Of a stretch of 64,000 nucleotides of DNA, positions 54,241 to 64,000 are shown piece after piece. The stretch spans positions 143,074 to 207,073 of the forward strand of contig JAJYEX010000004.1 in NCBI GenBank assembly GCA_021785515.1, read 5' to 3'. The DNA comes from Pseudomonadota bacterium (GTDB taxonomy: Bacteria; Pseudomonadota; Gammaproteobacteria; Acidiferrobacterales; UBA6901). The position numbers and the translations under genes were made by a program. A model generated the notes under the pieces. That model worked only from the letters and a program-made list of their open reading frames with translations. It had not been told where the DNA came from and made no database searches. The number at the start of each line of letters is the position of its first letter. Position 1 is the stretch's first letter.

Positions 54241-56556
54241 GTGGCCCAAGCGACGTGGAAGAAAAGCGAACGGGCGCCCCTTTCCCCGAAAGCTGTCCGG
54301 ATGATCCGGGAGGCGCGACTGTACGCGCTGGTGGCCGTGGTCATATATCTTTTGATTGCCCTGTGGACCTACAGTCCCAACGATCCCGGCTGGTTCCACA
54401 GCGGGTTTGGCGACACCGTGGCGAATGCCGGTGGGCGGGTGGGGGCGTGGGTCTCGGATGTTTTTTTTAATCTGTTCGGTTTTGTCGCCTACCTGTTTCC
54501 GGTGCTGGGGATAGCGACTGCCTGGCGGCAGTTTCTAAACCTGCGAGAAGCTACCGTGGTGGACATTCGTCACCGGATGCTCATCTGGGGCGGCTTCGTT
54601 CTGACCATCCTCGGGGGCTGCGGGCTCGCGAGCCTGCATTTCGCGCACGCTGCGACCGGACTTCCGTTCAACAGCGGCGGCGCGCTCGGCCAGTCGTTCG
54701 GAGGGGGGCTGGTGGATCTGTTCAGCTATCTTGGCGCCACCATATTTCTGCTGGCCCTGTTCCTCTCCGGCGTCACGCTGTTCACGGGTGTTTCCTGGCT
54801 GCGCACCATGGATCTCGTTGGTCGGTGGACGCTTGTGCTGGCGGCGCGCGCCCGCTACCACCTTGGTGTGCTGGCGGACTACCTGATCGGCCTGCGCGCC
54901 CGGCGCGTGCGGCAGGAAACGGTGGCGGAGGAGAAAAAGACACTGGAGAAGCATCCGCCACCGCGCATCGAGCCGGTGATCAAGACGCCGCCGCCAAGCG
55001 TGCGCGTGGAGCGCGAGAAGCAGGTGCCGCTGTTCAGAGATCTGCCGGCAAGCGGTGAGCTTCCGCCGCTGTCCCTGCTTGATCCGCCGGAAGAGTCCAA
55101 GGTGTCGTTTTCCGAGCAGACGCTGGAGATGATGTCACAGCTGGTCGTGAAGAAGCTCAGCGATTTCAACATCGAGGTGCGGGTGGTGGCAGTACATCCC
55201 GGACCGGTAATCACCCGGTTCGAGATCGATCCGGCGCCGGGAATCAAAGCCAGCCAGATCACCAACCTCGCCAAGGATCTCGCGCGGTCGCTGTCGGTCA
55301 TCAGTCTGCGGGTGGTCGAGAACATACCGGGCAAATCGGTCATCGGCATCGAAGTGCCGAACGAAAACCGGGAGGTCGTGCGCTTGAGCGAGGTGCTGTC
55401 TTCGCAGGCCTATGAAGACGTCAATTCGCCACTGGCTCTGGCGCTCGGCAAGGATATCGGCGGCAATCCGGTGATTTCGGATCTCGGCAAGATGCCGCAC
55501 CTGCTCATTGCCGGAACCACCGGTTCCGGAAAGTCGGTGTGTATCAATGCGCTGATTCTCAGTCTGGTGTACAAGTCCGGTCCCGACCAGGTGCGCATGA
55601 TCATGGTTGACCCGAAGATGCTGGAGTTGGCCGTGTACGAGGGCATACCGCATCTGCTTGCACCGGTTGTGACGGACATGAAGGAGGCGGCCAACGTGCT
55701 GCGCTGGGCGCTGGCCGAGATGGAGCGCCGTTACCGCCTGATGGCGGCGCTCGGCGTACGGAACATCGCCGGTTACAACCACAAGATCAAGGAGGCCGCC
55801 CGTGCGGGCAAGCCGATTCTCGATCCGTTTGCGGAAGCCGCGGAGGGGGAGGAGCCAGCCGTGCTCGGCAGCATCCACTACATCGTGATCGTCATCGATG
55901 AACTGGCCGACCTGATGATGGTGGTCGGCAAGAAGGTCGAGGAGCTGATCGCACGCCTGGCGCAGAAGGCGCGGGCCGCCGGCATTCATCTGATTCTGGC
56001 AACCCAGCGGCCGTCCGTGGACGTGATCACCGGTCTGATCAAGGCGAACATTCCGGTTCGCATCGCGTTCCAGGTCTCGGCGCGGGTCGATTCGCGCACC
56101 ATCCTGGATCAGATGGGGGCCGAACAACTGCTGGGCCAGGGCGACATGCTGTTCCTGCAGCCCGGTACGGGCGTGCCGACGCGGGTGCATGGCGCGTTCG
56201 TTGCAGACAACGAGGTACACAAGGTCGTGAGCTTCCTGAAGAAGGGTGGGCGGCCCAATTACGATGAAACCATTCTGAACGGGGAGGTCCAAGGAATCGA
56301 CACCCCCGATGCGGCAGTCTTCGGGGGCGAACCGGGGATTGGTGCAGGCGAAGAAGACCCGTTGTACGACCAGGCGCTGAAGATTGTCACCGAGAGCAGA
56401 CGCGCGTCGATTTCCGGGGTGCAGCGGCGGCTGCGCATCGGCTACAACCGGGCCGCGCGCCTGATCGAGGAGATGGAAAAGTCCGGCGTGGTCGGACCGC
56501 TGCAGCCTAACGGGAGTCGCGAGGTGCTGGCGCCACCTCCGCCGCCCGCCGACTAG
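54241..56556 (+). CDS. ftsK: DNA translocase FtsK
   Basis: A 771-residue septal DNA pump acting in chromosome dimer resolution. Four or five N-terminal membrane segments (about 25-210) are followed by a short linker, then the RecA-like motor with [19 protein letters not shown] near residue 420 and [20 protein letters not shown] near 555. The C-terminal winged helix (gamma domain) begins near 700 and includes [22 protein letters not shown] 54241 with TTGAGGACC upstream is preferred over a TTG at 54187. The linker is short compared with E. coli FtsK. Confidence 0.95.
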   Translation: MAQATWKKSERAPLSPKAVRMIREARLYALVAVVIYLLIALWTYSPNDPGWFHSGFGDTVANAGGRVGAWVSDVFFNLFGFVAYLFPVLGIATAWRQFLNLREATVVDIRHRMLIWGGFVLTILGGCGLASLHFAHAATGLPFNSGGALGQSFGGGLVDLFSYLGATIFLLALFLSGVTLFTGVSWLRTMDLVGRWTLVLAARARYHLGVLADYLIGLRARRVRQETVAEEKKTLEKHPPPRIEPVIKTPPPSVRVEREKQVPLFRDLPASGELPPLSLLDPPEESKVSFSEQTLEMMSQLVVKKLSDFNIEVRVVAVHPGPVITRFEIDPAPGIKASQITNLAKDLARSLSVISLRVVENIPGKSVIGIEVPNENREVVRLSEVLSSQAYEDVNSPLALALGKDIGGNPVISDLGKMPHLLIAGTTGSGKSVCINALILSLVYKSGPDQVRMIMVDPKMLELAVYEGIPHLLAPVVTDMKEAANVLRWALAEMERRYRLMAALGVRNIAGYNHKIKEAARAGKPILDPFAEAAEGEEPAVLGSIHYIVIVIDELADLMMVVGKKVEELIARLAQKARAAGIHLILATQRPSVDVITGLIKANIPVRIAFQVSARVDSRTILDQMGAEQLLGQGDMLFLQPGTGVPTRVHGAFVADNEVHKVVSFLKKGGRPNYDETILNGEVQGIDTPDAAVFGGEPGIGAGEEDPLYDQALKIVTESRRASISGVQRRLRIGYNRAARLIEEMEKSGVVGPLQPNGSREVLAPPPPPAD

Positions 56557-56578
56557 CGCCACGCGTACGAGATAGTGA

Positions 56579-57226
56579 ATGAAATCTGATTTCCTGATGT
56601 ACTGTTTCCGCAGACTGCGACCGGCCGCGACCGTTGTCGGTGTGCTGTTTCTGGCAGCCACGGCCCATGCGTCCGCGGTCTCCAGCCTCAACCGTTTCTA
56701 CCGTGACGTTCATACCTACCGGGCCAAGTTTGACCAGGTGGTGCTGGATGAGGCGCTCAATCCGATCCAGGAATCGTCCGGGACACTGTGGATCGAGCGT
56801 CCCGGAAAATTCCGCTGGAACTACGTGCTGCCGTACCGCCAGCTGATTGTCGGCGACGGAAAAAAAATCTGGGTGTACGACAAGGGGCTGCAGCAGGTCA
56901 CGGTGCGGCGCATGGCCGGTGGCCTGGGCAACACACCGGCAATACTCCTGGCCGGCGACCGCAACCTTGCGGCCAATTTCAAAATCCAGGACATGGGCCG
57001 CCAGGGCAGGCTCGACTGGGTCAGCATGCGTCCGAAGGTGCACGACGGGGGTTTCCGTGATATCCGTATCGGATTCAGAGGAAACCAGGTGCGCTCGCTG
57101 GTGATGGTCGACAGTTTCGGCCAGACAACCCGTATCACGCTGACCGATATCCGCGAGAACAGGCCGATCAATCCGGCCCGCTTCCGCTTTACGCCCCCCA
57201 AAGGCGTGGACGTGGTTGGCGAGTGA
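56579..57226 (+). CDS. lolA: Outer-membrane lipoprotein carrier LolA
   Basis: A 215-residue periplasmic chaperone that carries lipoproteins from LolCDE to LolB. The signal peptide (about 1-32) is followed by LNRFYRDVHTYRAKFDQVV, then SGTLWIERPGKFRWNY, and GDGKKIWVYDKGLQQVTV, all family segments. It lies 22 bp after ftsK and overlaps rarA by 4 bp, the usual order. Confidence 0.95.
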   Translation: MKSDFLMYCFRRLRPAATVVGVLFLAATAHASAVSSLNRFYRDVHTYRAKFDQVVLDEALNPIQESSGTLWIERPGKFRWNYVLPYRQLIVGDGKKIWVYDKGLQQVTVRRMAGGLGNTPAILLAGDRNLAANFKIQDMGRQGRLDWVSMRPKVHDGGFRDIRIGFRGNQVRSLVMVDSFGQTTRITLTDIRENRPINPARFRFTPPKGVDVVGE

Positions 57227-58566
57227 CGGTTGCCACGAACGGCGCTGATCGCAGCCGGGGCGCTCCGGCGGACGCGCCGCTCGCGGACCGCATGCGTCCT
57301 GCGCGCCTCGAGGATTTCGCGGGTCAGTCCCATCTGCTGGATCCCGGCAAGCCCCTGCGGCGGGCGATCGAGTCACATAGTCCGCACTCCATGATCCTGT
57401 GGGGTCCTCCAGGCACGGGGAAGACCACACTGGCGCGCCTGATTGCTTCCTGCAGCGGATCACACTTCATCGGCCTGTCGGCCGTCTTCGCCGGAGTCAA
57501 GGACATTCGCGCCGCGGTCGACGAGGCCTCGCGCCTGCGACACGACGCCGGCCGGGGCACGGTGCTGTTCGTTGATGAGGTTCACCGGTTCAACAAGGCG
57601 CAGCAGGACGGGTTTCTGCCCTACGTGGAGAACGGCACGCTGACTTTCATTGGTGCCACGACGGAGAATCCTTCATTCGAACTCAACAAGGCGCTGCTGT
57701 CGCGCGCCCGGGTCTATGTACTCAGGGCGTTGCAGGCGGGAGACATCCGCCGGCTCATCGACCGCGCTCTGCAAGACTGCGAGCACGGGTTGGGGCGGCT
57801 CGAGATCGACCTGCCGGAGTCGCTGCGTGATCTGTTGAGTACCGCCGCCGATGGCGACGCACGCCGCGCCCTGAACCTGCTGGAGCTGGCTGCTGACCTG
57901 GCAGAGAACCGGGACGGCCGCCTGGTGGTGACAGAGGCGACCGTGCGCGATCTGATCAGTGGCGGCGTACGTCGTTTCGACAAAGGCGGGGAAGTCTTCT
58001 ACGACCAGATTTCGGCGCTGCACAAATCGGTGCGTGGCTCCTCGCCGGACGCGGCGTTGTACTGGCTGGCGCGCATGCTGGACGGCGGCTGCGATCCGCT
58101 GTATGTCGCGCGCCGGGTCGTGCGCATGGCCAGCGAGGACATCGGCAATGCCGATCCGCGCGGACTGCAGCTGGCGCTCAACGCGTGGGACGTGCAGGAG
58201 CGGCTGGGCAGTCCGGAAGGGGAGCTTGCCATCGCCCAGGCGGTTGTTTATCTCGCCTGTGCGCCCAAGAGCAACGCCGTGTACGCGGCGCTCAATGCAG
58301 CGCGCGAAGAGGTGCGTGCCACCGGTTCGCTGGAGGTGCCGCTGCACCTGCGCAATGCGCCGACCGGCCTGATGAAAGATCTCGGTTACGGGGAACGCTA
58401 CCGCTACGCGCACGATGAGCCGGAGGGTTATGCCGCAGGCGAGAACTACCTCCCGGATCAGCTCGCAGGCAGGCGCTATTATTTTCCGGTGGAGCGCGGT
58501 CTCGAACAAAAGATCGCCGAGAAGCTTGCGCGGTTGCGCGAGCTGGACGAACGCGAGGGGAAGTGA
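57223..58566 (+). CDS. rarA: Replication-associated recombination protein A (RarA/MgsA)
   Basis: A 447-residue AAA+ ATPase acting at stalled forks. RPARLEDFAGQSHLLDPGKP is near the N-terminus, Walker A GPPGTGKTTLARL near residue 60, Walker B LFVDEVHRFNK near residue 117, sensor GATTENPSFELN near 145. The C-terminal MgsA region includes SVRGSSPDAALYWLARML and YGERYRYAHDEPEGY. The start is GTG at 57223, overlapping lolA. Confidence 0.95.
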   Translation: MTVATNGADRSRGAPADAPLADRMRPARLEDFAGQSHLLDPGKPLRRAIESHSPHSMILWGPPGTGKTTLARLIASCSGSHFIGLSAVFAGVKDIRAAVDEASRLRHDAGRGTVLFVDEVHRFNKAQQDGFLPYVENGTLTFIGATTENPSFELNKALLSRARVYVLRALQAGDIRRLIDRALQDCEHGLGRLEIDLPESLRDLLSTAADGDARRALNLLELAADLAENRDGRLVVTEATVRDLISGGVRRFDKGGEVFYDQISALHKSVRGSSPDAALYWLARMLDGGCDPLYVARRVVRMASEDIGNADPRGLQLALNAWDVQERLGSPEGELAIAQAVVYLACAPKSNAVYAALNAAREEVRATGSLEVPLHLRNAPTGLMKDLGYGERYRYAHDEPEGYAAGENYLPDQLAGRRYYFPVERGLEQKIAEKLARLRELDEREGK

Positions 58567-58579
58567 CGCGGGTCCGGGG

Positions 58580-59383
58580 TCAGGCGGCAGTCTCGGCGCT
58601 GTAACGCGCCAGCAGACCGGTGCGGGATGCATAGCGGTAGACGCGCACGAAGAAGATGCCCGCAAGCATGATATACAGCAGCGCCAGCAGTCCGCCCCAC
58701 AGCAGCGTGATCCCCGAGAAACGTTCCCCGAGAACGATGGTCCGCATGCCCTCAAACACATAGGAAGGCGGCAGGGCACGGGCGATCATGCGCATCCATG
58801 TGGGCAGGGTCTTCAGGGGATAGAAGACTCCGACGAACGGAGACAGCAGCGCGGGTACCGGCCATACCAGCCACTCCGATGCCGGTCCCAGACGCAGCAC
58901 CACGGCGCAGGCAAAGATACCAAGCGCGATGCCGAACAGAAACAGCACCAGCAGAAAAGCCGTCAGCATCAGCCCATAGGTCAGGAAGGACAGCCGGAAT
59001 ACCAGCATCGCCAGAAACATCATCACTGCCAGGCCTACCAGGCTGGTCATCACGCTCGTCAGCACAAGACCGGCCACGTATTCCGAAATCCGCATCGGAG
59101 TTGCAAAGATGTTGATGAAATTCCGGGACCAGACATCTTCGAGGAACGCCGTGGTAATTCCGAGCATGACGCGGCCGAAAAAATCCCACAGCAGCACCGC
59201 GCCGAGCAGGGTATAGACAAAGTTGAATCCAGGTGCGGCGATGCCGTTGAGATATTTGGTTATGAAGCCCCACAGCACGATGTCGATGGCCACCCACACG
59301 AACAGCGGTAGCACGCGCGCCGGACTCCCGCGCATCAGGTAGAACTGGCGCAACATGATCGCGGCGGTGCGGTTGAAGCGCAT
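58580..59383 (-). CDS. ABC-2 type transporter permease
   Basis: A 267-residue inner-membrane protein with about six membrane segments. FWxEDVWSRN-like FLEDVWSRNFINIFATPMRI and the C-terminal LPPSYVFEGMR resemble NodJ/YadH-type permeases. It is encoded 5 bp after its ATPase on the same strand. Substrate unknown; possibilities include lipid-linked material or drugs. Confidence 0.88.
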   Translation of the reverse strand: MRFNRTAAIMLRQFYLMRGSPARVLPLFVWVAIDIVLWGFITKYLNGIAAPGFNFVYTLLGAVLLWDFFGRVMLGITTAFLEDVWSRNFINIFATPMRISEYVAGLVLTSVMTSLVGLAVMMFLAMLVFRLSFLTYGLMLTAFLLVLFLFGIALGIFACAVVLRLGPASEWLVWPVPALLSPFVGVFYPLKTLPTWMRMIARALPPSYVFEGMRTIVLGERFSGITLLWGGLLALLYIMLAGIFFVRVYRYASRTGLLARYSAETAA

Positions 59384-59388
59384 GGTGT

Positions 59389-60132
59389 CTACTCCAGGGA
59401 GAGCGTGAGCGGCTCGCGCGCGACAGCGATGAAGAGCTCTTCGAGCGTGGCCTTTCCGTGTTCACGCGGCAGCGTTTTCGGGTCGCCTTCCAGCAGGATA
59501 TGGCCGTGCGACAGGAACAGGGCCCGGTCACAGACATCCTGCACTTCATACATGTTGTGCGAGGTCCAGAGCACGCCCACGCCATCACGCGCCGTGAGTT
59601 CGCGGATGATGGCGCGAATCTCGCGTGCCGCGGACGGGTCGAGCGACGCCGTCGGTTCGTCCAGCAGCAGCAGGTGCGGGCGGTTGAGAAGGGCCTTCGC
59701 CAGCTGCACCCGTGTCTGCTCTCCGGAGGACAGCAGTCCGCATTTCACGTTGCGAAAGGTTTTCAGATCAAATTGCACCAGCAGCTCGGCGATGCGATCC
59801 GACAGCTGCCGGACGTCGTAGATCATGCCGAAGAACCGCAGGTTCTGCTCCACGGTGAGATTCCCTGGAAGGGTTGCATAGACCGCGGTGAAGTTGGTGC
59901 AGGCGAGTGCGCGCGAGCGGTCGGTGGTGACGTCGCGGCCTTCGATGCGGATCGAACCGCTGGTTGGCTCGAGTACGCCCAGGATCATGTTGATGGTCGT
60001 GGTCTTGCCGGCCCCATTCGGCCCCAATAGACCGACGATCTCATTACGCCCCACCCGAAAGGTGATGCCGGCCACGGCCAGTGCAGCGCCGTAGCGTTTG
60101 TATAGGGCCTCAACCGCCAGTACCGTGTCCAC
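59389..60132 (-). CDS. ABC transporter ATP-binding protein
   Basis: A 247-residue ABC-2 type ATPase. Walker A GPNGAGKTT near residue 36, signature LSSGEQTRVQLAKALLNRPH near residue 140, Walker B LLLLDEPTASLD and switch His in TSHNMYEV. It resembles NatA/NodI-type exporters. The start is GTG at 60132. It forms a two-gene operon with the permease. Confidence 0.9.
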   Translation of the reverse strand: MDTVLAVEALYKRYGAALAVAGITFRVGRNEIVGLLGPNGAGKTTTINMILGVLEPTSGSIRIEGRDVTTDRSRALACTNFTAVYATLPGNLTVEQNLRFFGMIYDVRQLSDRIAELLVQFDLKTFRNVKCGLLSSGEQTRVQLAKALLNRPHLLLLDEPTASLDPSAAREIRAIIRELTARDGVGVLWTSHNMYEVQDVCDRALFLSHGHILLEGDPKTLPREHGKATLEELFIAVAREPLTLSLE

Positions 60133-60206
60133 CTGTATCCCGTCGCCGCCCGATGTGCGGCTATCATAGCACTATCGGCGTGGCATACGGTTTGCCGGGT
60201 GTGCGG

Positions 60207-60533
60207 TCAGCGGTCGGCGCACTCGCACTGGGCATGCCAGTATACGATATGGCCAGGTGGTACGAGAGGCTGGATGGCAGAAACCGCCGCTTCCGCGATC
60301 GCCGGTTCATCGAAGAATTCGATCACCAGCGGCAGACGCGCCGTAAGCCGCAGGAGATCGGCGGAATGGACCTCGCCCTTGCTGCCGAAACCGGCGATGC
60401 CGCGGAACACCGTGACCCCGTGCACACGGTGCTGATCGTGGAGCAGTTTGAATATTTCCTCCAGCAGCGTCTTGTGGTGTCCGTGATCGGCTTCGCTGAT
60501 GTAGATGCGCACCATCAGTATGTCCTTCTGCAT
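60207..60533 (-). CDS. DUF190 family protein
   Basis: A 108-residue cytoplasmic protein with a PII-like fold: DILMVRIYISEADHGHHKTL at the start, then GVTVFRGIAGFG, and LPLVIEFFDEP. DUF190 genes are very often paired with crcB, as here, 18 bp downstream of it. Its role in fluoride resistance is unknown. Confidence 0.87.
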   Translation of the reverse strand: MQKDILMVRIYISEADHGHHKTLLEEIFKLLHDQHRVHGVTVFRGIAGFGSKGEVHSADLLRLTARLPLVIEFFDEPAIAEAAVSAIQPLVPPGHIVYWHAQCECADR

Positions 60534-60551
60534 AGGGCGTTCCCCCCTTAT

Positions 60552-60926
60552 TTAGTAGCTGCGGGCCAGGTAGGCACCGCCGAAAACCGCCGTGAGCCCG
60601 AGCGCGATCGACAACGTCACGTAGACCACGGCCTTGAGCGTCTCACCCTGCTCGGCGAGCAGCAGCGTTTCCATGGAGAAGGTGGAAAAGGTGGTAAAGC
60701 CACCCAGCCCCCCCGTGAGGATCCCGGCCCGCACCGCCGGCGAGATCGACACGCGGTCCAGGGTGGCGATGAACAGAAAGCCCATGAGAAATGATCCAAG
60801 GACATTGATGCACAGAGTTGCCGTCGGGAACGCACGTCCGAACAGGGCCTGTACGATGTCGGTCATCGCATAACGGGCCCAGCAACCCAGGGTGCCGCCT
60901 ATGGCGATCGCAAGATATGTCCACAT
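60552..60926 (-). CDS. crcB: Fluoride ion channel FluC/CrcB
   Basis: A 124-residue dual-topology membrane protein exporting fluoride. Four hydrophobic segments; GGTLGCWARYAMTD near residue 10, TLCINVLGSFLMGFL with the key Asn, and GGLGGFTTFSTFSMET with the phenylalanine and threonine motif. It is followed by the DUF190 gene. No fluoride riboswitch was found upstream. Confidence 0.92.
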   Translation of the reverse strand: MWTYLAIAIGGTLGCWARYAMTDIVQALFGRAFPTATLCINVLGSFLMGFLFIATLDRVSISPAVRAGILTGGLGGFTTFSTFSMETLLLAEQGETLKAVVYVTLSIALGLTAVFGGAYLARSY

Positions 60927-62785
<1,859 letters not shown>

Positions 62786-63369
62786 TGGATGGACGATCGA
62801 ATGTGACGGCGTAGTCGGTGTGAACGGCCCGCATCATGGGCGAATTGCGCTTCGAGCAGGATGGTTCTGCAGAAATGGCCACAGAGCCAATCCAGACTGT
62901 CCGGCATCAACATAACCCCTTGTTTTCACACGATTCTAATTCCGAGTCCGAAACAGCCGTTGAGCGGGCGACGAAAGGTATGCAATAATCTTTTCAAAAT
63001 TAACGAATTAAGTGGCGGGAAGCCAAGGCGCCGTGGGGACAGTCCAGCAACGGACTACCTGATGCCGTTCCGGGAGACGGTATAAATGGTCGGACAAACG
63101 GTCGACCCGTGCGGTGGCCGGAGAGGGTGCACAGAGCGGATAAGATTTGGTGCTGCGCGTCCGGCTGGCCACAGTGGCCGGGACAGGCGGTATCTGCGGG
63201 TTCTTCGCCCTGAATAGGGGCAAAGAGTTCTTCATCCGCACATCCCTTCTGGGACCGGAATTCGATCGGGCACCCGCGTCAATGATGGTGTGGAGCTTTT
63301 GGGGTGTCCCTCGGGGTGATCACCGATGGCACGTCACGGGCGGTGCCAAGCCGTTAGGAGATAACAACC
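62786..63369 (+). other. Leader region of the last gene, with hairpins
   Basis: About 580 bp after serS. Two hairpins, AGTCC-6 nt-GGACT at 63041-63056 and CCGT-8 nt-ACGG at 63065-63080, lie close together. The right end carries a candidate sigma-54 promoter and the ribosome site TAGGAGA. No gene was recognised. It does not match any riboswitch consensus I know. Confidence 0.45.
63327..63341 (+). promoter_or_regulatory. Candidate sigma-54 (RpoN) promoter
   Basis: TGGCACG (63327-63333) matches the -24 box exactly, and the GC of the -12 box is at the required spacing (GG, 10 nt, GC), though the two bases before it are GG rather than TT. It lies ~30 bp before the ATG. The overlapping palindrome TGGCAC...GTGCCA is an alternative reading as an operator. 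Confidence 0.35.
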
Positions 63370-64000
63370 ATGACTGTTCAGGATGAACTACGAAATATGT
63401 CGGGGTCGGCAACAATGAACAAAAACCTGTACCGGAACACAACACGATTCCGCTGGCCGTATCTGGCGCTGGCGGTTCTGGCAGCTGCGGGAGTGGCCGC
63501 GACACCGGTGGCCGAGGCGAGCTCGGTGCCGATTACCCTTACGCCCTTCGGGACGGTGGGTGCCGGCGCGGGCGTCAATGAATACTGGGCGCAGGTGAGC
63601 AGCACCTGGCAGGGTCCGAGCTATAACGCAAGCGAGAGCACCGACACCGAGCTCGACGGCATCTCGTCGATCGCGGACGCGAACGCGGCCCTGCAGCTTA
63701 CCCCAGGCCAGTCCGGTTATATCCAGAGCGTCTCAGGGGTGTATGCAGGTCCGATCAACTACGCGAACGAGATGTTTAATACGGACCCGAATTCCCAGCC
63801 GCAGTATGGTACCGGCACGCTGCCACCGCTGTTCAACGCCAGCACCGCTGCGGCCACCGAGATCGACTACGCGGGGCGCATGTGGGGTTACCTATACGTT
63901 CCCAGGGCCGGTCAGTACAATTTCGGCGTGCTTGCGGATGACGGATTCACCTTTACCCTGAGCGGGGCCAATGGGAACGGGGAGAGCATGAGCCTCGATG
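63370..64000 (+). CDS. Exported protein with PA14-like segment, N-terminal part (runs off the window)
   Basis: Open to the end of the window, 210 codons. TAGGAGA 8 nt before ATG 63370 fixes the start; a second in-frame ATG (63415) lies right before the signal peptide RFRWPYLALAVLAAAGVAAT, cleaved near VAEAS. The mature part begins VPITLTPFGTVGAGAGVNEY and reaches YAGRMWGYLYVPRAGQYNFG with VLADDGFTFTLSG, which resembles a PA14 carbohydrate-binding fold. A PEP-CTERM tail is likely by analogy with the gene at 41348, but lies outside the window. Confidence 0.78.
   Translation, partial: MTVQDELRNMSGSATMNKNLYRNTTRFRWPYLALAVLAAAGVAATPVAEASSVPITLTPFGTVGAGAGVNEYWAQVSSTWQGPSYNASESTDTELDGISSIADANAALQLTPGQSGYIQSVSGVYAGPINYANEMFNTDPNSQPQYGTGTLPPLFNASTAAATEIDYAGRMWGYLYVPRAGQYNFGVLADDGFTFTLSGANGNGESMSLD

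Noticed and set aside
55135-56691. 518-codon open frame on the minus strand
   Set aside because: Lies over ftsK in antisense and matches no family.
62990-63085. c-di-GMP-I riboswitch before the exported-protein gene
   Set aside because: GGGAAGCC is only superficially like the GGGACGCAAAGCC core; the rest of the consensus is absent.

Overview
The window looks like one stretch of a gammaproteobacterial chromosome. The right-hand half carries housekeeping genes in an order typical of that class: csiV and mfd, carD-ispD-ispF, trxB, ftsK-lolA-rarA, crcB and serS. It also has a pair resembling the Pseudomonas hpt/S-methyl-5'-thioinosine phosphorylase genes. Finer placement is not supported. Proteins with an exosortase (PEP-CTERM) tail and a stand-alone DsrE-like protein suggest an environmental, EPS-producing bacterium.

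Positions 1-31,100 are a surface-polysaccharide locus. It holds the end of a mannose-1-P guanylyltransferase/isomerase, an APS kinase, a MntA/HepT toxin-antitoxin pair, an ABC-type polysaccharide exporter (Wzm/Wzt), a heptose kinase and a heptose-1-P guanylyltransferase (HddA, HddC), three sugar epimerases or dehydratases, an FAD oxidoreductase, a C-methyltransferase and four glycosyltransferase genes (two of them double-domain). It ends with the conserved WbpL-like initiating transferase, WbpM-like 4,6-dehydratase, UDP-glucose dehydrogenase and GalU. Much of 2,800-19,800 is visibly richer in A+T than the rest and is interrupted by decayed IS630, ISL3 and IS3 elements, which suggests acquisition and exchange of sugar genes. 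The heptose guanylyltransferase sits between two diverged direct copies of a ~280-bp non-coding repeat, the most unusual structure I found.

Positions 31,100-33,700 carry a DsrE-like protein, the purine/methylthioinosine salvage pair and csiV. From 33,700 to 45,600 an accessory block separates csiV from mfd: a peptide deformylase, two transposase relics, a 1042-residue STAND-ATPase/BTAD regulator, a beta-propeller lipoprotein and a 1402-residue repetitive PEP-CTERM surface protein with a hairpin-rich leader.

Positions 45,600-62,800 are mostly core genes: DNA repair (mfd, rarA), isoprenoid synthesis (ispD, ispF), redox (trxB), chromosome segregation (ftsK), lipoprotein sorting (lolA), an ABC transporter, fluoride export (crcB plus DUF190) and serS. 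The window ends inside an exported protein gene with a PA14-like segment, preceded by a candidate sigma-54 promoter. No rRNA, tRNA or CRISPR array was seen.
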